A DNA stretch of 64,000 nt, from the NCBI RefSeq assembly GCF_004193775.1, contig NC_041007.1, forward strand, positions 22,899,501-22,963,500, written 5' to 3'. The notes under the pieces were generated by a model, which did no database searches, was not told where the DNA came from, and was given only the letters and a program-made list of their open reading frames with translations. Positions 55,632 to 64,000 of this stretch are shown one piece after another. The first letter of the stretch is position 1. Every line of letters begins with the position of its first letter. Origin of the DNA: Glycine soja. Taxonomy: Eukaryota > Streptophyta > Magnoliopsida > Fabales > Fabaceae. The position numbers and the translations under genes are program-made.

Positions 55632-56536
55632 TGATGCAATCCTACCCCGCAAGGGCATTGGCTAGAAGACTCCAAGTAGATTGGGCTAGAGATCCAAGGG
55701 AAGGCCCTAGGGTTCTCATGAGCCTTAGGGTAGATTTCGAGCCCATGGGCTAAGTATGAGCCCGCTTATCTTTGTAAATATTAGAATAGGTTTTTCCTTC
55801 GTCTGGGCCTTGTATTTTGGCCATTCTAGTAGTATAGGGTTTTAACCTTGTATTTCGGGGCATTTTGAGTAGTCTTTGTAATAAGGACTTTTTTTGTTAT
55901 TTTCATGTTTTTTGTCATGGGGGTGAGCTTAGCTATTATAGGGGGTGTGTAGCTAAGCTCTAGCTTCTCATCTCAAGGAGGTGAGCTTAGCTATTAGAGA
56001 GGTATGTGTAGCTAAGCTCTAGCTTCTTTAGGAATCTTCTTAAGGAAGCTTCTCAAGGAGGTGAGCTTAGTTATGAGAGGGGTGTGTGTAGCTAAGCTCT
56101 AGCTTCTCAAGGAAGTTTTCTCAAAGAAGCTTCTCAAGGAAGTTTTCTCAAGAAAGCTTTTCAAGGAAGCTACCTAGTCTATAAATAGAAGCATGTGTAA
56201 CACTTGTTGTAACTTTGATGAATGAGAGTCTTGTGAGACACAACTCAAAGTTCAACTTCTCTCCCTTTTTTTCCTTCAATTTCGTGCTCCCACCTCTCTC
56301 TTTCTCTCCCTCTTTCTTTTCCTCCATTGAAGCATCCTTCCAAGCTTCTTAACCAAGGCTCATCTTGGTGGTGAAGCTCCTTCTTCCATGGCTTATTCCC
56401 TAGTGGATGACGCCTCCTCTCACCTCTTCTCCTTTGTCTGCCGCTGCATCTCCATGGTGGAAAATCACCATTAAAGGACCTCATTAAAGCTCAAAGATCC
56501 AGCCTCCATAGAAGCCCCACAAGCAAGCTTCCATCA
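55632..56536 (+). repeat. Solo LTR, family X, copy 2
   Basis: A 905 bp LTR from TGATGCAATCC to GCTTCCATCA with perfect ATTCT copies (55627-55631, 56537-56541). It aligns with copy 1 along its length. It inserted just 1 bp past the ACAAG duplication of the Ogre-like element. Confidence 0.92.
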
Positions 56537-56648
56537 ATTCTTAACACCCCTTTTGGTACCTTTTTAGACTCCCTCTGAATCTAAGAACCCAAGTATTGTT
56601 TAGCACTAAGTTACTCTTGGCTTTCATAAACAAATGTTTGAATGAATA
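56537..56648. other. Short unassigned segment
   Basis: This 112 bp AT-rich sequence follows solo LTR copy 2, beginning with its ATTCT duplication. No gene or repeat seen. Confidence 0.5.
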
Positions 56649-56914
56649 TGTTGCAACCTACCTTACGACGGGACGACGAAAGAAAATAGATAAAAGCCCG
56701 TTCGTCTCCTAAGGACAAAACTAGTGGGAGTCGCCACCAATGTTTATTCAAGGAAAACGTTAGAAAAACCAAAAGAGGTCTACGAATTTTGAAAAAAAGA
56801 GTTTGGTAGTTATTTACGCATAGGGAAGGTATTAGCACCCCACGCGCCTTTCACAAGGGACGACATCCTTTCATCGAGTGTGCAAAACGTGACTTCAAAA
56901 TTATTTATTTTCCC

Positions 56915-56962
<48 letters not shown>

Positions 56963-57108
56963 TTGAATCGACAAGGGTGCTGCCCTTGCTCCTATGTATC
57001 CCCAGGTGCAATGAGAGAATCTGACATACATAGTTCTTTAATAAGAATTTTTATGTCTTTTTGAAAGATTCATTTTAAATGCAAACAAAAAGTCGTTAAG
57101 GCGTTGGA
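56649..57108 (-). repeat. Ogre-like LTR fragment
   Basis: In plus orientation it begins TGTTGCAACCTACC and matches 40107-40580 (GGGAGTCGCCACCA, GAAGGTATTAGCACCCCACG), so it is the 3' end of a minus-strand Ogre-like LTR. It contains a (TTA)n tract at about 56919-56961 and breaks off at about 57108. Confidence 0.8.
56919..56961. repeat. (TTA)n microsatellite
   Basis: About 14 TTA units lie inside the LTR fragment. Likely polymorphic. Confidence 0.9.
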
Positions 57109-58272
57109 TGTAACACCCTGAAATATTACTAATTATAAGTCAATGTTTAATTGTATTTATTGTGTTATTTGACTATATGGTTGACTTGAATGAGTTGAGG
57201 CATGGCTTGAATTAGTCATGTGTGAATTTCTTGATGTGGATGTTGAGTTATGTGGAGTTTTGTTGAGCTAAGTTGAAATTATGAGATTTCAAATTTTACC
57301 TAAACCTATTTCAGTAAAATCGTCATCCCGGATTCATTAACCGTTGGATCGTCTACAAATTTTGTTTGTGGGATTTGCAATATAACATCTTGAGTATGAG
57401 ATATGAGTTTTTTACCGAAGAAGAAAAATTTGAGTTGGATCAACTGGCCTAGGCGAGCCAAACTCACCTTGGCGAGTGTTGCAGGCTACAAATACGTCCA
57501 GCAGCATAAATGAGCCATTTTCTTCCTCCTTCTCTTCCCTTAAACCCTCCCCTAACACCCCCAAGCTCCTCCTCCACCACCACTGACCACCGGTGACCGC
57601 CATGAGCCGCCTTTGCTTGCCGTCGGATCACCGCACGGAGAAGAACAGTTTAATCGGAGCGGAATCTTCAAAACTCAACTCGAGGATTTGGTAGAGAATG
57701 AAGCCTCCAATCCTTCCTTCATGGTTTCTTCAAGGTAACCATGATTCTAAGCCTTCTCCTTGTTAGTTTGAGCCTATCTTTGCATCTTTTCTGACTTGGG
57801 AACCATTATTGGATGTTTTTACACTTCCTTTGAAAAACCCTTGAAAATGAGACATTGTAAAAGTTATCTTTTTATAACATTGATGTTATTTTTGTGACCT
57901 TCACTGAACCCCAATCACATTGGCATGATCGGAATTTTAAAATGATGTCTCCTTTTAGTAGAATCTCAAAACACCCCTTTAGCCCCTTCTTAAATTGAAT
58001 GGGTATTTGACCCAAAAAGTGAATATTAACCTTGTCATTGAAATCTATATTGAATTATCTTTGATTTGGTATATAGAGCTCTATGTTTGGACAAACAGAC
58101 GTGAACCTAAGAGATCTTAGAACAATGCCGCAAGGAACTAAGAGAGAGATATAGATAGGTGAGGGGAGTTTATTATCATTTACAGTTTTTAATACCATAG
58201 TTGGGGGTCAAGGAACCTAACTATGAGGACGTATGTTTGTCCCTGTTGCATGCTAGTTTTCAAGAAAATAAT
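57109..58272. repeat. LTR-like sequence of unknown family
   Basis: It begins TGTAACACCCTGAAATATTAC, like an LTR start, and contains AACCGTTGGATCG (as does 63206-63220) and a GGCCTAGGCGAGCC palindrome. No matching second LTR or clear right end is seen in the window. No convincing gene. Confidence 0.5.
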
Positions 58273-59246
58273 TGATGTAAGCTCCATTGGAGCTTGTAGG
58301 CCTAGGATATTCTTCATCAATGGATTCCTTTGCTTCTTGGAAGATAAATGGCAGCGGAATGGAGAAGGAAGAGAGAGAGGAGACGCCACTTCAAGGAGAA
58401 GATGAGTCTAAAAGAAGCTCACCACCATAGGAGGCCATGGATAAGAGCTTGGAGGAAGAAGGAGATGAATGAAGGGAGAGGGAGAGAAGAGCACGAAATT
58501 TTGTGCTCTAAAAGAGCTTTGAAATATGAAGTTTAATTTTCAAATCATCAAAGTTGAAAAAATGCACACACATGACCTTTATTTATAGCCTAAGTGTCAC
58601 ACAAAATTGGAGGGAAATTTGAATTTCAATTCAAACTTCACTTGAATTTGAAATTGAATTTGTGGAACCAAACTTTGGAGCCAAAATTTCACTAATTATG
58701 ATTAGTGAATTTTAGTTATGTTTCAGCCCACTAATCCAAGATCAATTCCAAGATTCTCCACTAAGTGTGCTTAGGTGTCATGAGGCATGTAAAGCATGAA
58801 GGACATGCACAAAGTGTGACTATATGATGTGGCAATGGGGTGTAGTAAGCAAACGCTCACCTCCCCTTCTAAAATTTAATTGGATTGGACTTCTACCAAT
58901 TGAATTAAATTTTATTTCCCAACACACACATCAAATATTCACTTAGTGCATGTGAAATTACAAAACTACCCCTAATACAAAAACTAGTCTAGGTGCCCTA
59001 AAATACAAGGGCTGAAAAATCCTATATTTCTAGGGTACCCTACCTACATTATGGAGCCCTAAATACAAGGCCCAAAATTAATGAAACCTTAATATAATAT
59101 GTACAAAGATAAGTGGGCTCATACTTAGCCCATGGGCCTGAAATCTACCCTAAGGCTCATGAGAACCCCTGGGCCTTCTCTTGCATCTTTGGCCCAATCT
59201 TCTTGGAGTCTTCTATCCAATGCCCTTGGGGGGTAGGATTGCATCA
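58273..59246 (-). repeat. 3' LTR of a deleted Gypsy element, family X relative
   Basis: On the minus strand it starts TGATGCAATCCTACC and ends GGAGCTTACATCA. Its first part matches the family X solo LTRs; the middle has diverged. It follows a polypurine tract (complement of 59247-59260, CAAGGGGGAGGGAA). Confidence 0.75.
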
Positions 59247-60250
59247 TTCCCTCCCCCTTGAAAAGGATTTGACCTCAAATCCAGAGGTTCTTGAAACTCA
59301 TGGATTCTTTCCTTAACATCTGTAAAAAGAATAAAAACATATGTATTAGTGATGTTGGGTATGTTAGAGTATGGTAAGGACTGAAAACCCCTTTCCTGGC
59401 CATCTTCCCATGAGAGAATATAGTTCCTCACCCACTCAATGAGTGGTGCTACATGTATATAAAAATATGGGACAAACCTTTTGTAAAAGTTTGCTAAGAT
59501 ATTGAAGTCCCAAATTTCCTTTATACTTGGTGGAGTAGGCCACTCAAGACTGACCTTTATTCTCTTAGGGTCCATGGGAAGCCCTTGATCACTATTTAAA
59601 AAGTTAAGGAAAGTAATGGAATAAAATATACCTTTTTCTTTATTTTCATGTTGATTATTCCTACAAAAAATTATGACAAACCTAAGGTGTCCCACATGAG
59701 CACCTAGGTTTGCATTGAAACAAAAAATAAGAACAAACCTACCTAATGAGTCGCTATGTACACAAACCATGAAGATGTTGGATGCAGGAGTGATTTTACA
59801 AAAGAGTATTGCACCACTCAACATATTCATCATACCACCTATCATAGGGATTTGGTGCCTAATAATACCTATTTTAGGCACCAACAAAGCACAAGGATTT
59901 AAGCTCTTGCGAACCAAACCCTCATCCAACAACTTCTTTACTTGAGTAATAACCTCAAGCTCAAGAGGTATGGCGGTGCTAAGGGATGTTTCCCTTGATA
60001 GGAGAAGGTAGAAAGATTGTTTAAGAAGGAGTTCTATTTTAATATCACATTTTGTTGCAAAATGATTTTCCTTGTTAACAATCTTCTTGGAGGAATCCTT
60101 TTCCTCCTTTTCCTTCCCCTTGGCCTTTGAAGACAAGGCCTTATTATCCTTCTTTTTCTTTTGTTTTTCTAGTTTTTCTTCCTCATCCCTCTTATCTTTC
60201 ATAGTTAGTTGATCTTTGGCTACCTGTGAAGGTGTTTGAGGATGCAACAC
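59247..60250 (-). pseudogene. Deleted Gypsy RT region without catalytic residues
   Basis: An open frame, in phase with the protease frame upstream, runs into the LTR, ending at 59213. It shows LLDEGLVRKSLNPCALLVPK and MLSGAILFCKI, then skips most of the palm. The expected YFDD appears as CFNA, and the thumb and connection follow (EWPTPPSIKEIWDF, NFYKRFVPYF). The lysine-rich segment near its start (KDKRDEEEKLEKQKKKKD) is a linker. It cannot be an active RT. Confidence 0.78.
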
Positions 60251-60319
60251 AAATTTAGTGCCAAGATGGGTGAGGGTAATTTCATTAGTTAGGCCATTGT
60301 AAATGATATTCCTATCAAA

Positions 60320-60955
60320 TTACCATGGCCTTCCTAAAAGAATATGTCTTGCCTCCATGGGAGCTATATCACAATTAACTTCATCCTTATATGTCCCAAT
60401 GGAGAAAGGTACCTTCACTTGTTGGTTAACTATCATTTCCCCTTGCTCATTGAGCCATTGAAGTTTATAAGGTTTTGGGTGGGGAATGATAGTGAGGTTC
60501 AACATGGAAACTAGTCTTGTGCTACAACAATTGTAACAAGATCCACTATCCACAATGAGAGAACAAGTTTTATCTAAAATTTTGCATCTTGTATGATAGA
60601 TGTTCTCTCTTTGGGATTGAGATAGATCACAAGATTGACCTCCAAGGAGCCTTCTAACCATTAAAAGGTCACCTTCTTCATGGGGGTAGACTTCCTCACT
60701 AGACTCTTTACCCCTTACTTCATCTTCACTTCCACTAGAGGAAGGGAAAGAAGTAGTCTCCTCTTGACTACTATAAATGTCTTGACCCCTCATAATCATG
60801 GTTTTCTTTATGGGGCATTGAGAGACAATGTGACCTCTCCTAAGACATTTGAAGCATTTAATGTTGCTAGTCCTTTCTTGGGAACTAGTCTTAGGGGTGG
60901 ATTTCTCTATGGTCTTACCCTTATCTTCCTTGGGTTTTGAAGGTGCAGCCCCCAA
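60320..60955 (-). pseudogene. Gypsy gag zinc knuckle and aspartic protease
   Basis: CFKCLRRGHIVSQC is a CCHC knuckle near residue 35, and LIVDSGSCYNCCS is a retropepsin-like active site near residue 135, ending ILLGRPW. TAA at 60320-60322 follows GRPW, where this family usually continues with Gln, so CAA to TAA is likely. The frame continues open into the RT remnant. Confidence 0.82.
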
Positions 60956-61574
60956 AATTCCTCGGGCTTGGTCCTTCCTTCGATAAGAGTGAAAGTGTGG
61001 CGTCCCTAAATTAATGACTGGTTCGATAGTAATGATTTAAATAACAAAAACCATGGTTAATTTTTTTTTCTTCTTTTTCTTTTTCATTTCTTTCTCTTTT
61101 CACCATAACTAGGTTTAGAAGGAAAATCCCCACTATAGAGTCCTGAATGGCCAGTTCACAACTCTATTCGGAGTCATTTCTTTCTTACCGCTCATAATCT
61201 CTAAACTATTTTGCTGTTTCAAAAGGGAGAATGTACCAGCCATTACTTTAGGTCGTCACGTGAAAATAAAAGAATAAAATACGGTCGATAAACTCTTTTA
61301 CAAATAAAGTTGCTAATGCTTTCTTTTCAAATAACAAGATTGATCATAAATGCATTCATCATTTAAAGCTGTCCAAAATATGGGAGTTTTACAAAATATA
61401 TAGTGTCATCCAGAGCAAAGGTGTCCACAGTGGTGGCTTCAGCCACATGTATACAATCATCAAATTCCTATACAACAGGTCTACCCATACAAAAACAAAA
61501 GAGTAAACCTAACAGTCAGTCCTAGATACACCCACCCTCAAAAAGTATATAAAACTAGTCCATGGAACTGTCCA

Positions 61575-62006
61575 CTATGATGAAGAGCCTCCACTGGTCG
61601 CCATCTCTCTCGGGCCACTATCCTCCGTAGAGTCTGCCTCAGATGCCGACATGACTTCCTCGGGAGAATCCACCTCAGGAAGTGGGTCCTCATCGCCCTC
61701 TAGAAAGTCAAGAGCATCCACAGCAGGCTCAGGAGGTAGCTCCTCGGGATCCTCCTCAAGGTCTTCCTCGGACGACGTTACCTCAATCAATTGGAATGGC
61801 TCCACTAGACGATATGGTGTAGGCGTGGGTAGTATCCACTCCACAGTGCGCTGAAGCGTACGCGCCGGTTCATCTGGATGCACCAATGAAGTAGCCGTAA
61901 ATCGAATAGTGCCCCGAAATCGGCACCTCGTGTTGCCTTCGAGGGTCTCCCAGGCTCCCTCTAGGCACTCCATCTCTACTCGATCATGGATTAGCTGCGC
62001 CGCCAT
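61575..62006 (-). CDS. Acidic ORF of unknown function within LTR-like sequence
   Basis: The ORF starts at ATG 62006-62004 and has 143 codons. The N-terminal half (AAQLIHDRVEMECLEGAWE, CRFRGTIRF) looks like a compact folded segment; the C-terminal half is strongly acidic (SSEEDLEEDPEELPPEP) and ends SGGSSS. I do not recognise it. The complementary strand is also open and serine-rich, a by-product of this codon pattern. It may be an element-specific protein or a captured gene fragment. Confidence 0.45.
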   Translation of the reverse strand: MAAQLIHDRVEMECLEGAWETLEGNTRCRFRGTIRFTATSLVHPDEPARTLQRTVEWILPTPTPYRLVEPFQLIEVTSSEEDLEEDPEELPPEPAVDALDFLEGDEDPLPEVDSPEEVMSASEADSTEDSGPREMATSGGSSS

Positions 62007-62130
62007 CACGATCTACAAGGAAGAAAAGAAAGGGGTAGACTCTTTCACGAGAATCTAACTATGCCGCAACACAATGCTTCTCATAACCATTACATGCAAG
62101 TAAAAGGGGTATCTTAAGGCTTTTCATCTC

Positions 62131-62547
62131 TGGTAATCGATTACACAGCCTTGGTAATCGATTACCAGAGGCCAAACTCGAATCACACAGCTTCAGGACA
62201 TGAAAACCTAAAAAAGGCACTGTGTAATCGATTACACATACCTGGTAATCGATTACCAGTGACCCATTCCTCTGTGTAATCGATTACACAGACTGGTAAT
62301 CGATTACCAGAGGCCTCTACAACCTGCTGCCTTCAATTCTAAGCCTGGTAATCGATTACACCCCCTTGGTAATCGATTACCAGAAGCCCTCATGGCTTCC
62401 TGACCTCGTTTTCAAGCCTGGTAATCGATTACACCCCTTAGTAATCGATTACCAGAGACCATCTTAGCCTCCTGTCTTCATTTTTAAGCCTTGTAATCGA
62501 TTACCCACCCTTGGTAATCGATTACCCACCCTTGGTAATCGATTACC
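62131..62547. repeat. Array of 13 ATCGATTAC palindromes in doublets
   Basis: Thirteen GTAATCGATTAC cores occur, mostly as pairs about 21 bp apart, with 30-70 bp between pairs. Typically the first of a pair is flanked by TG..CA-type bases (GTGTAATCGATTACAC) and the second by TTGGTAATCGATTACCAG. The last group has three. Each can fold as a hairpin. Confidence 0.92.
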
Positions 62548-64000
62548 AGAGGCCATAACCCATATATCACACAAGATTCACAGCTGGCCAGCCACCACAA
62601 GCCTCCTTGCTTTGTGGTCTTTGTTCCTTTTATCTGTTGACTGCCAGGAGCTCGCCTGCTTAGGTACATCACAGGTTCTCACTGACCGACTATGCCCGGG
62701 TTGGGTCGGGATTGGTCAAGCTTGGTTTTGGGAACTAGCACCCCACCTGACGTCCCCAAGGTCTCCTGACCCCCGCGACATATCTCCAAGTACCACTCTG
62801 TGGTCAACGAATAAAAGCAGGAAGTTTCACCCTTCTATACTTCCTCATCTCAAGCTTGTAGGATTATGGGGTACCCATCACATGTGGTACTAGGTGGTGG
62901 TCGGGCGATGGTGCACAACAAGTTTTCCACATCCACAAATCGCACATAAACCCACCATCCCCTGTTGCCCACCTCCAACTGAGCTCACGTACTCCCATGT
63001 AGCCCATATCCTCGTTTCTCTCAACACCGGGTCCCCAACAATCCTCCCAAGCTTCCCCAACATCCAAGTAACTCAACATTCAAACAACACAAACCATCAC
63101 AGCCAAGAAAATAGGGCAAAGGCAGAAAACTCTGCCCAAAACACCAACCAAAATCACAGCTTTTCTCACTTAATGACCCCAGTAACAATTCCTTCTTTCC
63201 AATTCGTTAACCGTTGGATCGACTCCAAAATTTTACTGGAAGTCTCTAGTACATAAGCCTACATTTTGACTGTTGGGATCTACTAGCAAACATCCATAAC
63301 TCATTCTACATTACTCTTTCCACAACCAGCAAATACATAGCATTTTTCTGCACTTGTGCAAAATCCTGCTGCACAATTTCACAGCAAAAATCTGCACAAA
63401 GTGCAGATTTCGAAAACCACACTTCCCCTCATCCAATCTTGCCCAAATCAAATCCTACAAGTCCCAAATCATGTATCAATCATGTCTAAACCAAAGTCAA
63501 GCTTCAAACCACAGCAACACAAAATCTAGGTGTCCAAAACCCCTCAATTTAATGGATTTTCTAGGCTTGAGAAGTCAAATTGAGAATGGGACAAATTTGA
63601 AGCAAACTCTCACCTCACACAAGTCTATAACATCAATTTAAACTTGTTTAAACTGGATTTACGCTTAAAATCTCACCGAATCAAAATTTGACTCTTCAAC
63701 ACCCAAATTTACCCTAGAAATGGCTCTTTATTCACTTTGATCATTTGTTTTTCTCTCTAGCTCAGCCTAACCTTTCTCACATGTCCTAAATGGCATTTCA
63801 AGATAGGATTACCTCATTTTAACCTCCATTTACCACATAATCCAGATTTAACCTTCCCACTCTCAAAGCCTCACTCTTTTTCCACTCATAACACCACATT
63901 CTCACTTCCTAACCCTAGGTTAACTCTACCCTTCATCTCTAACAGTTTTCCATAAGCAATTTCAGTACATAAACATCACAAGCATCATCATAAAAACCCT

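Larger units (their letters stand above)
58273..60995 (-). mobile_element. Gypsy deletion derivative, 5' end missing
   Basis: The parts visible are a gag zinc knuckle, protease, a shortened RT region, polypurine tract and 3' LTR, on the minus strand. The 5' LTR and most of gag are missing; the sequence changes to another element near 60995. Without a second LTR or TSD the right border is approximate. Confidence 0.75.
60996..64000. repeat. LTR-like region with palindrome array, runs off the right edge
   Basis: It begins TGGCGTCCCTAAATTAATGAC, like the end of an LTR, next to the deleted Gypsy element. It holds an acidic ORF (61575-62006, minus), a palindrome array and AACCGTTGGATCG at 63206-63218. 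No gag or pol is seen, so it may be one very long LTR. Beyond 62600 I see only non-coding sequence. Confidence 0.5.

Noticed and set aside
62131..62547. CRISPR-like array of regularly spaced palindromes
   Set aside because: This is a plant genome; spacing is irregular, repeats are short palindromes and no cas genes exist.
1..64000. Centromeric satellite, rRNA or tRNA genes
   Set aside because: I looked for 92 bp-type soybean centromere repeats, rDNA and complete tRNA genes and saw none; tRNA-like signals are PBS or SINE parts.

Overview
This is a plant nuclear window, almost certainly from a legume and most likely soybean (Glycine). The species is inferred from a SIRE-type Copia element with an extra 3' ORF, LTRs packed with ATCGATTAC palindromes, Ogre-like Gypsy elements, and an intron-containing gene. 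There are no bacterial-type operons, ribosome binding sites, rRNA or tRNA genes. Most of the 64 kb is nested transposable elements.

The one host gene is on the minus strand: the 5' half of a phage-type, nucleus-encoded plastid RNA polymerase (RPOT3/RpoTp-like). Seven exons lie between 18760 and 11507. All seven have GT-AG borders and matching phases, and the first carries a plastid-targeting-like N-terminus. The rest of the gene lies beyond the left edge of the window. Its introns hold many insertions: an Au-type SINE (intron 1); a deleted Copia element containing a hAT-like MITE and an antisense LTR fragment (intron 3); a Mutator-like MITE (intron 6); and a LINE with a young Copia element inside it (intron 7).

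Layout from left to right. 93-11237 is a minus-strand L1-type LINE, split in its endonuclease domain by a 4.9 kb Copia element (3838-8761, TSD AAGAT). 11238-18760 is the RPOT3-like gene. 19234-37172 is a degenerate SIRE/Maximus-like Copia element with its own 3' ORF. It has been hit by an antisense LTR fragment (23088-24034) and, in its 3' LTR, by a 7.8 kb non-autonomous Ogre-like element carrying a long minisatellite (28340-36186). 37573-38466 is a solo LTR. 40107-55620 is a 15.5 kb minus-strand Ogre-like Gypsy element (ORF1, gag, protease, RT, RNase H, truncated integrase, extra 3' ORF). 55632-56536 is a second solo LTR of the same family as the first. 56649-58272 holds LTR fragments. 58273-60995 is a deleted Gypsy element. 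60996-64000 is LTR-like sequence with an acidic ORF and an array of ATCGATTAC palindromes.

The element borders rest on short target-site duplications read directly at both ends: AAGAT, TACCT, ACTTT/ACTTC, ATGCC, CTTTT, ACAAG, ATTCT, and 8-9 bp for the MITEs. The most interesting points are: a related-looking accessory ORF downstream of pol in both a Copia and a Gypsy element; two unrelated palindromic motifs amplified in LTRs, one of which coincides with a deletion breakpoint; a possible -1 frameshift site or one-base deletion in the youngest Copia element; and a plastid RNA polymerase gene that keeps clean exons amid heavy insertion.
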